Below, piece after piece: positions 7,571 through 18,019 of a DNA stretch of 64,000 bases. Numbering within the stretch: the stretch's first letter is position 1; the number at the start of each line of letters is the position of its first letter. This stretch comes from CADEEX01 sp040081555 (GTDB taxonomy: Bacteria; Acidobacteriota; Vicinamibacteria; Vicinamibacterales; CAVVIG01): NCBI GenBank assembly GCA_040081555.1, contig JBEBGG010000003.1, positions 1-64,000 of the forward strand. Direction: 5' to 3'. Position numbers and translations under genes: made by a program. The notes beneath the pieces were generated by a model. The model was not told the origin of the DNA, searched no databases, and saw only the letters and a program-made list of their open reading frames with translations.

Positions 7571-9946
7571 ATGATGCCGAATTCGACCACGCTCACACCC
7601 GCCCCGATGCTGTCGGTCGTCGTGCCCACGCACGGCCGGACCGCGCTCTTTCTCGACACGCTGGCCAGCCTCGCGGCGCAGACCCTGGACTCATTCGAGC
7701 TGATCGTGACAGACGACTCGACGGACTGGGCCGATCGGCTCGTCATCCAGGAAGCCACCATGAGGTTCAGCGCCGAGACCACGCGTCCGGCGCGCTACCT
7801 GTTCTCGACGGCGAGACTCGGCCAGGCCAGAAACACCAATCAGGGACTCTACGCCGCACGCGGCCGTTTCGTGCGCATCCTGCACAGCGACGACCTGCTG
7901 TCGCCCCAGGCGCTCGAAGCCGAAGTGTCCCTGCTGAGCGACTCACGCCTCTCGCTCGACATCCTCTACCACCTGGTCGAACCCTTCAGTGAGGCACCGA
8001 AGTTCGACCAATCACCGTCGCTGACGTTGGTGCAACCGTCGTTGTTCTTCCGCTCGTGTCTGCACTCCGGCACACCGCTCCCCTCGGCCACCGTGTTTCG
8101 CCGCGAACTGCTCGATGAGGTCGGCGGCATGCGCGAGGACTTCGACTTTCTCTGCGACTGGGAGTTCTTCACCAGACTGTTGACGACGCAATACCAGCGG
8201 CAGCGCTTTCTTGGCCGGTTGACGCCGGGCTTCGTCGGCTGGCGCGTGCATCCCAACAGCACGACCGGCACGCTGTGGCATCGTCACTTCCTCGAACATG
8301 AACAGTTCATGAACGAGATGCGGGCCAACTCGGAATACTGCGAGACCTTGATCGGGGATCAGGGCACGCGGGACGGCTTCTTTGCAAAGGCCGTGCGCTA
8401 CCGCTATCGTCGGCTGGCGCAGGACGTGGTCAAGATGTCGCGCCTGCAGTTGCTGAAGGCGCTGCCGAGGATCGCCCGCTGCGCCTTGTCACCGACCTCA
8501 CTGCGCGAGCGACTGACGCCGGCCCCCTGGACAGCGCGCGGCGGCAGAAAGTATCCAAGTCTGGTCGTGGAATGCGACGTGCCGGCGGCACCCTCGACGT
8601 CGGCCCCGGCGCCGTCACCCGTGGCCGCGCCACCCTCGTTTGTCGAGCCGCGCACCGGCGTCCGGTTCGTCGCCTCAGCGTATACGTCGGCCGCCATCAT
8701 CCGGTGGGGCAAGGCGCATGCAGCCGCGTTCCAGCCGGTCGGCGGCGGCCAGGTCGATCCAGCCCTGGGCACGGAGACCGCACTGAACAATGCGGCGAGC
8801 AGCAACGGACCAGCGCCGCTCACCATTGGCCCGGACGTGGAAGTGCACCACTCGCTGATGCGGCAGCCCAACCTCCCATCAGCGGTCCGCATCGTCACGG
8901 AGTACAACAACAGCATCAACTTCTGGGCGTTGCGTCAGTTGATTCGCGGCGCCGCCAACATGACGTTGCACGAGATCAACGCGAACACCTTTGTCGAGCC
9001 GGTCGTGCATCAGTCGCTGAAGTATCTCAGCGTCGGCAGCGCGTTCCAGACGACCATCTTCGACAACCAGCACCTGACATCGTTTGGTTTCAAGTCGCTC
9101 CTGGACCGGTTGTTCGATGGCCAGTTCGCCTGGAGTAGCCAACACAAAGGTGGCCCCCTGCAGCACACGATGCGCTACGAGCGGAAACGCGCCGGCCATC
9201 GGACCTACCTGACCGCGCATACGGGGTGGACCTTCGGGATTCTGACCACCGGCGCACGACTCGGCAACGTCGAGCAGTTCATCAACTCGGTTGAACAGCA
9301 CTGCCGCGAGCCCTACGAGATTCTGGTCGTCTCACCCGTGGACATCGGCCCGCTCGCGGCGCGACGACACGTCCGGGTACTCAGCTTCGCCGAGCACGAC
9401 GACCTGGGCTGGATCACGAAGAAGAAGAATCTGATTTGCGAGGAGGCGGCCTACTCCGACATCCTCGTCTGCCACGACCGCTTCACACTCGATCCGCAGT
9501 TCACCAGCGATTTTGCGGCATGGGGCTACGGCTACGGGCTGGCCGCCGTGCGGGTGCGCCTGGCCGATGGCCGACGCGGCCTCGACTGGGCCGTGGTGAG
9601 CAGTCAGAACCAGGTCTGGTCAGCGGGTGGGTTGCTCGACTACCGCGCCTACTCCCAATACGCCTATAACCCTGGCGGCGCGACGCTGGTGCGCAAGGCC
9701 TTCTGGCGTGATTTCCAGTGGAATGAAAACCTGTTCTGGAACGAGCATGAGGACGTCGAGCTCTGTCGCCGCGTGCAACGCGCCGGCGGCCTCATCGCAC
9801 TGACCACCGCCAACGTCGTCGCCATCGAGGATCGCTGGGTGGACGCCAACCCGCGGATTCCGTATTGCGACCAGAACGAAGTGCTCTACGGCCGGCCGGT
9901 TGGCGAGCAGCGCATCAAGTTCATCTCCAGGCAGGCTGCAGCATGA
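7571..9946 (+). CDS. Large glycosyltransferase with two GT-A-like domains
   Basis: The N-terminal half is a family 2 glycosyltransferase: MLSVVVPTHGRTALFLDTL at residue 13, then ELIVTDDS, and LHSDDLL as the metal-binding acidic motif. A Pro/Ala-rich linker follows near residues 340-360. The C-terminal domain starts near residue 555 (FGILTTGARLGNVEQFINSV) and has GT-A features including LVCHDRF and FFWNEHEDVELCRRV-type acidic residues, so it is probably a second transferase. ATG at 7571 is preferred over a GTG 24 bases upstream, which would lie inside the preceding gene. The protein is probably cytosolic or peripheral and assembles a surface glycan. Confidence 0.75.
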   Translation: MMPNSTTLTPAPMLSVVVPTHGRTALFLDTLASLAAQTLDSFELIVTDDSTDWADRLVIQEATMRFSAETTRPARYLFSTARLGQARNTNQGLYAARGRFVRILHSDDLLSPQALEAEVSLLSDSRLSLDILYHLVEPFSEAPKFDQSPSLTLVQPSLFFRSCLHSGTPLPSATVFRRELLDEVGGMREDFDFLCDWEFFTRLLTTQYQRQRFLGRLTPGFVGWRVHPNSTTGTLWHRHFLEHEQFMNEMRANSEYCETLIGDQGTRDGFFAKAVRYRYRRLAQDVVKMSRLQLLKALPRIARCALSPTSLRERLTPAPWTARGGRKYPSLVVECDVPAAPSTSAPAPSPVAAPPSFVEPRTGVRFVASAYTSAAIIRWGKAHAAAFQPVGGGQVDPALGTETALNNAASSNGPAPLTIGPDVEVHHSLMRQPNLPSAVRIVTEYNNSINFWALRQLIRGAANMTLHEINANTFVEPVVHQSLKYLSVGSAFQTTIFDNQHLTSFGFKSLLDRLFDGQFAWSSQHKGGPLQHTMRYERKRAGHRTYLTAHTGWTFGILTTGARLGNVEQFINSVEQHCREPYEILVVSPVDIGPLAARRHVRVLSFAEHDDLGWITKKKNLICEEAAYSDILVCHDRFTLDPQFTSDFAAWGYGYGLAAVRVRLADGRRGLDWAVVSSQNQVWSAGGLLDYRAYSQYAYNPGGATLVRKAFWRDFQWNENLFWNEHEDVELCRRVQRAGGLIALTTANVVAIEDRWVDANPRIPYCDQNEVLYGRPVGEQRIKFISRQAAA

Positions 9947-11322
9947 AAATCGTCTCTCGGCACAGCGCCGCCACTGACACCGCGGTGCGCCCGCGGATGT
10001 ACTTTGTTCACATCCCCAAGACCGCCGGCATCACGCTGAAGGCGTTTCTTGAAAATCACTACGCCACCGGCGAGTCACTGGTCATCGACGAGTGGAAGGC
10101 GCGCGAGCTGCCGGCGCACGTGCTGCAGAGCTATCGGCTTCTCAGCGGCCATTACTCGTCTGAAGTGCTGGACGCGCTGGGCGAGCGCCCAGACGTGACG
10201 ATCATGCTCGTCCGCGAGCCCGCCGCTCGCTTCCGTTCGTGGATGGCCCACTGTCGCCGACTGACGACCAGCAAGTACCGCCAGATGTGCGAGGGGCGCA
10301 CCGATCGCGAAGTACTGGATGGCCCCGACGGGTACACGTGCCATCAGTCTTACTGGCTCGCGCGGGCTCTTCGCGACGGCGCCAATGGCACGACCGTTCC
10401 TTCGACCGGCGAACTGAGCGAGCTGCTGGCGCGGGTGGACATCGCCGGAACCACCGAGGACATCGAGCGCTTCATGCAGCTGGTGTCGTTCCGGATGGGA
10501 TGGCCGCCACCGCAACGTGGCTGGCACATCAATCGGCGGCCCGACGGCCTCACCGAGCACGCGGACCAGCAGGTGACAGACGAGGAACTGGACGCGTTGC
10601 TCGAGAGCGATCGCGCGCTCTACGCCATGGCCAAGAACCGGTTCTGGACGGCCTACAGCGAGATGTTGTGCGCCATCCGTCCGGATGCGCCAGCCTTTTC
10701 GCCAGAAAGCGCGCAGGAGGTGCCAACCGAGCTGGTGCAGGACTGGCTCCGGCGCCACTTCGAGGCCACGTTGGCCGGCCAATACGTCGCGCCCGTGAAC
10801 CACATCGACATCACTGCGGACCGCCCGCTCAACGGCGAGGGGTGGTGGTGGCGCGAGCGGCCGAAGTCGACCGCCTATCGCTGGAGCGGACCAGACCGTG
10901 AATCCACACTCCTGGCCCCCCCGTTGGTCGAGGGGCAGGACTACGAGCTGACCTTGGACGCTATGGGTGCGGCCACCTGGCGCGTCTGGGATGAGGTGGC
11001 GATCACGATCAACGGCCAGCCAGTCCCGGCGGTGCACGAACGCTCCGCGCCCGCGGAACCAGGCAGCGCGTGCATCCGCATCCGGGCCAGAGTCCCCTCC
11101 TCTGCGATCGGGGTCCAGAAGGGACTCACGCGGATCGGTCTCACCGCGCGTACCGAACAATCATTGACACATGCGCGCGTCGAGGAGTCCTTCGACACCT
11201 TCCACAACGACATGCGCATGGTCGGCCTCGCCCTGCACCGCGTGCAGCTCAAGGCCGTCGCCGCCCTGCCACGTCCGGTGCTGGCGCTCCGCCGGCCCCA
11301 GCGCGAGGGGCGCGCGGCCTGA
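9943..11322 (+). CDS. Sulfotransferase-like protein
   Basis: The N terminus reads YFVHIPKTAG, the 5'-phosphosulfate-binding loop of the Sulfotransfer_2 family (PAPS-dependent O-sulfation of glycans), and about 70 residues later MLVREPAARFRSWM matches the 3'-phosphate-binding segment. The C-terminal 150 residues form an additional beta-rich region (WWWRERPKSTAYRWSG). The ATG overlaps the stop of the glycosyltransferase gene (ATGA), indicating coupling. It is the last gene of the operon that began with the MAF fusion, so sulfation of the same glycan is a reasonable inference. Confidence 0.75.
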   Translation: MKIVSRHSAATDTAVRPRMYFVHIPKTAGITLKAFLENHYATGESLVIDEWKARELPAHVLQSYRLLSGHYSSEVLDALGERPDVTIMLVREPAARFRSWMAHCRRLTTSKYRQMCEGRTDREVLDGPDGYTCHQSYWLARALRDGANGTTVPSTGELSELLARVDIAGTTEDIERFMQLVSFRMGWPPPQRGWHINRRPDGLTEHADQQVTDEELDALLESDRALYAMAKNRFWTAYSEMLCAIRPDAPAFSPESAQEVPTELVQDWLRRHFEATLAGQYVAPVNHIDITADRPLNGEGWWWRERPKSTAYRWSGPDRESTLLAPPLVEGQDYELTLDAMGAATWRVWDEVAITINGQPVPAVHERSAPAEPGSACIRIRARVPSSAIGVQKGLTRIGLTARTEQSLTHARVEESFDTFHNDMRMVGLALHRVQLKAVAALPRPVLALRRPQREGRAA

Positions 11323-11370
11323 GCGACACGGCGACATTAACGGCCCACGGCACGGGCGCTATCATGCCGT

Positions 11371-13524
11371 ATGCGCCAGACCCTTGCGGCCCTTGTTCTG
11401 ACCTCCGTCTCGGCGCTCACGCCGGGCGTCGTCTCTGGACAGCCGGCACGGGCGCTCACCGCCGCCGACTACGCGCGAGCTGAGCGCTTCCTGCCGGCCG
11501 GCACGGCGCCACTCGTGCTCGGCGCCGGGGTCCGAGCCACGTGGTTGCCGGACGGCCGCTTCTGGTATCGCACCACGCGGGAGCGGGGGGCTGAGAGCTG
11601 GCTGGTCGACCCACGCACCGGAGCGAAGGTGGCGTGTGATCTTCCCGCCTGCCGCACGACCCCGCCACCAGTCGACTACGCACGCTCGCCCGACGGCCAC
11701 TACACCGCCTTCATTCGAGACTGGAACCTTTGGCTACGCGACACTGCCACCAACCGCGAGCGTCAGCTCACGACGGACGGTGTGACCGACTTCGGCTACG
11801 CCACCGACAACGCTGGCTGGGTCAGTAGCGACCGTCCGGTCCTGGTCTGGTCGCCAGACTCAACACAGATCGCCACTTTCCAGCAGGATCAGCGTGGCGT
11901 CGGCGAGATGCACCTGGTCAGCACGAACGTTGGTCACCCGAAGCTGACCTCTTGGAAATATCCGCTGCCGGGCGATGCCGTCGTCACCACCATCCAACCC
12001 GTCGTGATCGATGTCGCGAGGGCGACGGTCGTGCGCATTCAGACGCCCCCTCTGCAGCACCGCTCGTCGATCTGCGACGACGTCTCGTGCCGGGGAGATG
12101 AGTGGACGGATGTGCAGTGGGCCGCCGACAGCAAGAGCCTGGCGGTGGTATCGACCTCACGCGATCACCGCCACGAGGAGCTGCTGATTGCCGACGCAGT
12201 GACCGGGCGCGCCCGCAAGGTACTCGAGGAGACGGTGGCCACCTTCTTCGAGGCGGGCAACGGTCGGGCCAACTGGCGGTATCTGTCGGCGTCCAACCAA
12301 CTGTTGTGGTTTTCTCAGAAGGACAACTGGGGCCATCTTTATCTGCACGACGCCACCACCGGCGCCCTGACGCGGCAGATCACCAGGGGCGAGTTCAATG
12401 TCACGCAACTGCTGCGCGTCGACGAGCAGAACGGCTGGTTGTACTTCGTCGGCGTCGGCCGCGAAGCCGGGCGCGATCCGTACTTCCGGCACTTCTACCG
12501 CGCCTCGATCGACGGCAGGACCGTCACGCGACTCTCACCCGCCGATGCCGATCACGACATTCAGCTGTCGCCGACGGGCGAGTTCTTTGTCGATGTCGCA
12601 TCGACGCCAGCGACGCCGCCAGTGGCGGAGCTGCGCTCGGCCGATGGGCGCCTGGTCACGACGCTCGAAACCGCCGACATCTCGCGTCTCGTCAGCATCG
12701 GCTGGAGGCCACCGATGTCCGTCACCGTGAAGGCGCGCGACGGTGTCACCACGCTGTATGGCCTGCTCTACGCGCCCACCACCCTGGATCCATCGAAGAA
12801 ATACCCGATCGTCAACCGTATCTATCCGGGCCCGCAGACCGGCAGCGTCGGTTCACGCAGCTTCAGCCCCGCCCGTGGCGACGCTCAGGCGCTGGCCGAA
12901 CTCGGATTCATGGTCGTTGAAATCGACGGCATGGGGACGCCCTGGCGGTCCAAGGCGTTCCATGATGCCTCCTACGGCAACATGGGCGACAACACCATTC
13001 CCGACCAGGTCGCCGGCATGCGCGACCTCGCGCGGCGGCTGCCCTACATCGATCTGGATCGTGTCGGCATCTACGGACATTCCGGTGGCGGCTACGCCAC
13101 CGCGACGGCGATGCTGCGGTATCCCGATTTCTTCAAGGTCGGCGTTGCCCAGGCCGGCAACCACGACAACCGCAACTACGAAGACGACTGGGCGGAAAAA
13201 TGGCAGGGACTGCTGACAACCAACGCCGACGGCACGACCAACTACGACAACCAGGCCAACCAGCTCATCGCCGCTAATCTCAAGGGGCACCTGTTGCTCG
13301 CGCATGGCACGATGGACGCCAACGTCCCGCCCTCAAGTACTCTCCTCTTGGTCGACGCGCTCATCAAGGCCAACAAGGACTTCGATCTGCTCATGCTGCC
13401 CAACCGCGACCATGGGTTTGGTAACGAGCCGTATATGGTGCGACGCCGTTGGGATTACTTTGTAAAATACCTCCTCGGCTTGGAACCCCCACGCGAATAT
13501 CAGATCGGTCGCAGTACTCCTTAG
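11371..13524 (+). CDS. Secreted S9 family peptidase (dipeptidyl-peptidase IV-like)
   Basis: The protein has a signal peptide (MRQTLAALVLTSVSALTPG, cleavage after about residue 23), a beta-propeller region (about residues 40-450) and a C-terminal alpha/beta-hydrolase domain. The catalytic Ser571 is in GHSGGG, with Asp649 in GTMDANVPP and His681 in NRDHGFGNE, so the triad is complete. The IYPGPQTGSVGSRSF stretch is typical of the DPP-IV subfamily. Such enzymes remove dipeptides, often Xaa-Pro, from peptides in the periplasm. It is followed after 6 bases by a TonB-dependent receptor, suggesting a peptide-scavenging unit. Confidence 0.88.
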   Translation: MRQTLAALVLTSVSALTPGVVSGQPARALTAADYARAERFLPAGTAPLVLGAGVRATWLPDGRFWYRTTRERGAESWLVDPRTGAKVACDLPACRTTPPPVDYARSPDGHYTAFIRDWNLWLRDTATNRERQLTTDGVTDFGYATDNAGWVSSDRPVLVWSPDSTQIATFQQDQRGVGEMHLVSTNVGHPKLTSWKYPLPGDAVVTTIQPVVIDVARATVVRIQTPPLQHRSSICDDVSCRGDEWTDVQWAADSKSLAVVSTSRDHRHEELLIADAVTGRARKVLEETVATFFEAGNGRANWRYLSASNQLLWFSQKDNWGHLYLHDATTGALTRQITRGEFNVTQLLRVDEQNGWLYFVGVGREAGRDPYFRHFYRASIDGRTVTRLSPADADHDIQLSPTGEFFVDVASTPATPPVAELRSADGRLVTTLETADISRLVSIGWRPPMSVTVKARDGVTTLYGLLYAPTTLDPSKKYPIVNRIYPGPQTGSVGSRSFSPARGDAQALAELGFMVVEIDGMGTPWRSKAFHDASYGNMGDNTIPDQVAGMRDLARRLPYIDLDRVGIYGHSGGGYATATAMLRYPDFFKVGVAQAGNHDNRNYEDDWAEKWQGLLTTNADGTTNYDNQANQLIAANLKGHLLLAHGTMDANVPPSSTLLLVDALIKANKDFDLLMLPNRDHGFGNEPYMVRRRWDYFVKYLLGLEPPREYQIGRSTP

Positions 13525-13530
13525 GTCACA

Positions 13531-15993
13531 GTGCCAATCATCTCGCTCCTGCTCTCATTCATCCTCTCCGCAAGCGTCGCCAGGCCCATCACCATCACCG
13601 GCGACGTCACGACCGATCGACCAAAGGGACCGGTGGATGGCGCCATCGTGAGTGTCGGCGGTCTCAGCACCACCACTGACGCGAAGGGCGCCTTCTCGTT
13701 ACCGATCGATGCCGCTGACGGCGAGGTCGTGCACCTGCTGGTTGTCAAGCCGGGCTATCACGACTTCACCATCGACCTGACGATCCGGAACGACCTCTCG
13801 GTGAGCGTGACGTTGTCACGGCGCACCTTTGAGGAGGAAGTCGTCGTCTCGGGTCGCGCGGCGAATATCGCGACGGCGGCGCCGGCCATCGAGCTCACGC
13901 CCATCACCGTCAGCCGCGTGGCCGGTGCCGGAGACAACGTCTACCGCGTGCTGCAGACGCTGCCGGGGGTCTCTGCTGCCGACGATTTCGGGAGCCGCCT
14001 GGCCGTGCGTGGCGGTGGTCCGGACCAGAATCTGACGATGATGGACGGCGTCGAGATCCACAATCCCTATCGGCTGTTCGGATTGACCAGCGCGTTCAAC
14101 CCGGACACGATCGAGCGGTTTGAACTGACGGCTGGTGGATTCAGCGCCAAGTACGGCGACCGGTTGTCGTCGATTCTCCTGGTTGACAATCGCATCGGCA
14201 ACAGCGCGTCCCGGGTCACGGGCTCAGCGGCGCTGTCGGCCACAGACACGAATCTAGTGCTCGAGGGCGGCTTCCCGTCCGGCTCGTGGCTGGTCTCTGG
14301 CAGGCGCACCTACTACGATCTGGTCGCGGAGCGGGTGACCGACAATGACCTGCCGTCGTTTGGCGACCTCCAGACCAAGGTGAGCTGGGAACCACGCGTG
14401 GGCCAGCGTCTGACACTGACCGGAGTGACCAGCCGAGAATCGACCGATGCCACCTTCAACGACAGCGGCAGCGGCGATCGTATCGGCCTGATCGACCACT
14501 CGCGCAACGACGTTGGCGCCCTCACCTATTCCGCAGTGCTCGGCACGCGGGCCACCGCCACCACGACGCTGGCCGCCTATCGCTATCGAGACGACCTCGG
14601 GGTCGACGGCACGGTTCGCAACGACTCCACCCGTTCAAACGCCGCCAACGATGACACCGCATTCCCTCCAGCGGCCATCGTCTTCACGCGCGGCCTCGGC
14701 GTACGCGACCTGTCGGCACGCGAGAGCATCCGCGTCGTGGTGACGCCGAAGCAGACACTCGACTTTGGCGCCGAGTACCATGCACTGCGGACCGACTGGG
14801 GTTGGATGATCACGGGTGACCGCAACGACAGCGTCGCCAACGGCTCGAGCGTGCTGGGTGGTGCCGGGCTGCCATCCAACCTCGTCTCGACGGCCAAGAG
14901 CAGCCGAGCGGCACTCTTTGCGGAAGACGAGATCCAACTGCGGCCGAGTCTGAGCGTCGCGGCCGGAGCCCGGCTCGATTGGAGCCAACTTTCCGGCGAA
15001 CACCTGCTCTCACCCCGTGCGCGGGCGACGATCACCCTGAGCCCACGCACGAAACTGAAGGCCGCGGGGGGACTGTTCACGCAGAGCCCTGGCTACGAGA
15101 AACTCCTGCAGTCCGACTACTTCGTCGACCTCTCGAACAGCCAGGGACTCGGGCTGCAGAGCGAACGGTCCGTCCACGCCATCGGCGGCTGGGAACAGAC
15201 CCTCACCGACGCCACCACCATTCGCGTCGAGGCCTACCACAAGACATTCGATCGGATGATGGCCGGCCGACTCGAAACCCCGGCCGAGACCGCCCTCCGC
15301 GTGGCGCAGTACGACTACCCGACGTCACTCACCTCGCAAGTGCCAACGGCACCGCAGATCACGAGCGTGCCGAATAACAATGCGAGCGGACGCTCGTACG
15401 GGGTTGACCTCTTCCTCGAGAAGCGGCAGCTGGGCGCCCGCGACCGCGTCACGGGCTGGGTGTCCTACACCCTGGGCAAAGCCACTCTCGACAACTACGA
15501 CCAGTCGTATCCCTTCGACTACGACCGGCGACACTCGCTCAGCATCGTGTCGACGTGGCGCTTCATCCCGCGCGTCGACCTTGGTGCGACGCTGCGCGTG
15601 GCCTCCGGCTTCCCGGCATCCACACCGGTCGGTATCCGCGTGGCATCGGTGCTGAAAGACGGCGCGACGCCGGGTGCGCCCAAGAGCCTGGTGCCACGCA
15701 CGGACGCCAACGGTTTACTGATGTGGACCGCCGACTTTGGCGGCGTGGAGAATCTGAATCGCAGTCGATTGCCGCTCTACGCGCGCCTCGATCTGCGGTT
15801 CACCTACATCCGCCGGCCCACGAGCCGGTGGCAGTTCTATCTCGAAGCCATCAATGCGCTCAATCGAAAGAACGCCAGTTCATTGACGCCCAAGCTGGTG
15901 TTCGATCCCGGCGCGGATCGTCCCGGCCTGACCCTGTCGCGTGACGGTGGCCTACCGTTCTTCCCGTCTGGCGGCTTCCGCTGGCGCTTTTGA
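13531..15993 (+). CDS. TonB-dependent receptor with carboxypeptidase-like N-terminal domain
   Basis: An 820-residue outer-membrane receptor starting with GTG and a short hydrophobic leader (about residues 1-17). Residues about 20-100 form a carboxypeptidase-regulatory-like beta-sandwich (ITGDVTTDRPKGPVDGAIVSVGG). The plug domain follows: LQTLPGVSAADDFGSRLAVRGGGPDQNLTMMDGVEIHNPYR is diagnostic. The remainder is beta-barrel sequence with alternating aromatic residues, ending in GGFRWRF, a terminal Phe typical of outer-membrane proteins. It is 6 bases after the S9 peptidase and likely co-expressed. The transported compound is unknown. Confidence 0.88.
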   Translation: MPIISLLLSFILSASVARPITITGDVTTDRPKGPVDGAIVSVGGLSTTTDAKGAFSLPIDAADGEVVHLLVVKPGYHDFTIDLTIRNDLSVSVTLSRRTFEEEVVVSGRAANIATAAPAIELTPITVSRVAGAGDNVYRVLQTLPGVSAADDFGSRLAVRGGGPDQNLTMMDGVEIHNPYRLFGLTSAFNPDTIERFELTAGGFSAKYGDRLSSILLVDNRIGNSASRVTGSAALSATDTNLVLEGGFPSGSWLVSGRRTYYDLVAERVTDNDLPSFGDLQTKVSWEPRVGQRLTLTGVTSRESTDATFNDSGSGDRIGLIDHSRNDVGALTYSAVLGTRATATTTLAAYRYRDDLGVDGTVRNDSTRSNAANDDTAFPPAAIVFTRGLGVRDLSARESIRVVVTPKQTLDFGAEYHALRTDWGWMITGDRNDSVANGSSVLGGAGLPSNLVSTAKSSRAALFAEDEIQLRPSLSVAAGARLDWSQLSGEHLLSPRARATITLSPRTKLKAAGGLFTQSPGYEKLLQSDYFVDLSNSQGLGLQSERSVHAIGGWEQTLTDATTIRVEAYHKTFDRMMAGRLETPAETALRVAQYDYPTSLTSQVPTAPQITSVPNNNASGRSYGVDLFLEKRQLGARDRVTGWVSYTLGKATLDNYDQSYPFDYDRRHSLSIVSTWRFIPRVDLGATLRVASGFPASTPVGIRVASVLKDGATPGAPKSLVPRTDANGLLMWTADFGGVENLNRSRLPLYARLDLRFTYIRRPTSRWQFYLEAINALNRKNASSLTPKLVFDPGADRPGLTLSRDGGLPFFPSGGFRWRF

Positions 15994-16051
15994 GGCTAAG
16001 CTCTCTGTGCCTTGGGTCCCGCTGTGGCCTCAGGTCAATTCTGATCGCCCG

Positions 16052-18010
16052 ATGGTGAATGCATCTCGCAGCGCTGCCGCCGGCATCGCCATCGCAGGAC
16101 TGATGGCCTTGGCCATCACGCTCGCCATCGCGTGGCCGGTGGTCCTTCACCCGAACACGATGATCTACGGGCGAGAGATTCTTGGCCGGCACCCGGATCC
16201 GTACGTCACGATTCAGCACCTGGGAGGCGCCCCCGACGCCAGCGCACCGACGCAGCCACTCACCGACGGCCTCGGGCGGGTTCTGGCCCAGCGGATGTCA
16301 CCGGTCGCCGCCTACAACCTGCTGGTGTTGCTGTCGTTTCCGTTGTCGGCAATGGCCGCCTACGCGCTGGGCCGCTACCTGATGCGCTCTCACGGCGCGG
16401 CAGTCATTGCGGCGCTTGCATTTGCGTTCTCGCCAGCACACCTGGCGCAAGCCGCCTATCACCCGCACTTTATCCAGACGCAGTGGATACCGCTCTTCGT
16501 GCTGGCGTTACTGGCTCTGGTCGATCGCTTCTCGATGGCCCACATCGTCGCCACCATTTTTGCCTGCGCGGCGCTCGTCCTGGCCAACACCGACGGCGCG
16601 GTGATCGGCGTCGTGATGGCACCGGTGATTTTGGCGACCTATTGGGCCCTCCGAGACGACGCCGACCACAATCCGTGGCCGTTTCTCGGCCCGATGGCCG
16701 TCGTCTCCGTGATCGCGATCGGCTTCGGCCTGCTGGTCTGGAGCAATCATCTGCAGCTCGGGGGCGACGGATCACGCGTCGGCTACGCGCTCGAGGACAT
16801 CGGCTTCTATCGCGCACGCTGGTGGACCTATCTGACACCGGCGGTCGACAATCCCCTTCTGGCGCCGATCTCGGCGCCGATCTTCGATCGCAGCGACGTC
16901 ACGTTGCAGCTCACCGAGTCGCAGCTCTATCTTGGCTACGCACTCCTGTGCCTGGCGGGGGTCGCGCTGGTCTCGTCCATCGCGTCCTGGCGTGCCGATC
17001 CGCGGCGACGTTGGGTGCCTGCCGCCCTGGCCGTGGGCGTGGTCGCGGCGCTGATCTCACTGGGGCCCACTTCAGGGGCGTGTCTGCCGTCGACGCTCGC
17101 ACCAGCGTGTCTGCTCTACGGCGTCGCGCCTGTCTTCGGTGTCTACGCGCGCTTCGGCGTCATGACGCAATTGGTGGTGGCCCTGGCCGCCGGCCTTGGT
17201 GCGAGCGTGCTCGCCCATCGATCATCGAAGTGGCGCGGCGTTGCGGCGGGTCTCCTGGTGCTGGCGACGGTCGAGTACTGGCCATGGCCGGCGCGCGCGC
17301 ATGACGTCCTGCCAACCTCTGCGCATCGCTGGCTCGCTTCTGCGCCAGACGGCGGCCGCACGCTCGACTGCTATCCAGGTGCCCCTGACACGGCGCTTCC
17401 ATGGCTGATGCAGCGCGACATCACGTTTCTCGGTGAAGCGCTCGAAGACTGCACCGATCCGGAGCTTGGCAGCACGCTGGCGGGCATGCAGGTGTCGCAG
17501 GTGTTGGTGCGCCGCAGTGCCATCGCGTCGGCATTGGCCACACCCCTGCCCGTTGGTATCACGCTCTCGCGCAGCTTTCCCGACGCCGATCTCTATGCCG
17601 TGTCGCAGACACCGCCGGCGATCGTCACCGTGCAGTCAATAGGCTTTTGGGGCCGCGAACATGCCGGCACCGATTGGTGGCGCTGGATGAGCCCGTCAGG
17701 ACGTTGGGTGGTACGAAACACCACCGGGTCGCCTCAGCGAGTGTCGCTCTCCGTCAATCTGCAACCGATCGGCACGCCCCGGCGCCTCACCGTCACCATG
17801 GCTGGCACACCAGACGCCACGCAATTGTTGGTGATGAACCCCCAGGACGTGACGTTCGGTCCTTGGACCCTGGGCCCGGGCGATCACGAGCTGGCCTTCA
17901 CCGTCGATGGCGAACCGGTGCGTCCCGCCGCCACACAGGGTGGCGACGATCAACGACTGCTGACCGTGTCGTTCAGAAACGAGCGCTGGATACTGGACGA
18001 TGGGCGCTAG
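16052..18010 (+). CDS. Polytopic membrane protein, GT-C glycosyltransferase-like
   Basis: This roughly 650-residue protein has many hydrophobic segments in the first 430 residues, starting with AGIAIAGLMALAITLAIAWPVV, then a soluble C-terminal region of about 200 residues with beta-sandwich character. The first periplasmic loop contains GREILGRHPDPYVTIQH, the place where GT-C enzymes carry acidic catalytic residues. The overall plan resembles YfhO-like or polyprenyl-phosphate-sugar-dependent transferases. Catalysis is not proven from the sequence. An upstream in-frame start would overlap the preceding receptor gene by about 50 bases and is disfavoured. Confidence 0.6.
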   Translation: MVNASRSAAAGIAIAGLMALAITLAIAWPVVLHPNTMIYGREILGRHPDPYVTIQHLGGAPDASAPTQPLTDGLGRVLAQRMSPVAAYNLLVLLSFPLSAMAAYALGRYLMRSHGAAVIAALAFAFSPAHLAQAAYHPHFIQTQWIPLFVLALLALVDRFSMAHIVATIFACAALVLANTDGAVIGVVMAPVILATYWALRDDADHNPWPFLGPMAVVSVIAIGFGLLVWSNHLQLGGDGSRVGYALEDIGFYRARWWTYLTPAVDNPLLAPISAPIFDRSDVTLQLTESQLYLGYALLCLAGVALVSSIASWRADPRRRWVPAALAVGVVAALISLGPTSGACLPSTLAPACLLYGVAPVFGVYARFGVMTQLVVALAAGLGASVLAHRSSKWRGVAAGLLVLATVEYWPWPARAHDVLPTSAHRWLASAPDGGRTLDCYPGAPDTALPWLMQRDITFLGEALEDCTDPELGSTLAGMQVSQVLVRRSAIASALATPLPVGITLSRSFPDADLYAVSQTPPAIVTVQSIGFWGREHAGTDWWRWMSPSGRWVVRNTTGSPQRVSLSVNLQPIGTPRRLTVTMAGTPDATQLLVMNPQDVTFGPWTLGPGDHELAFTVDGEPVRPAATQGGDDQRLLTVSFRNERWILDDGR

Positions 18011-18019
18011 GAACGAGCC

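Noticed and set aside
10075..11160. A 361-codon open frame on the - strand
   Set aside because: It is antisense to the sulfotransferase-like gene and has no recognisable motif.
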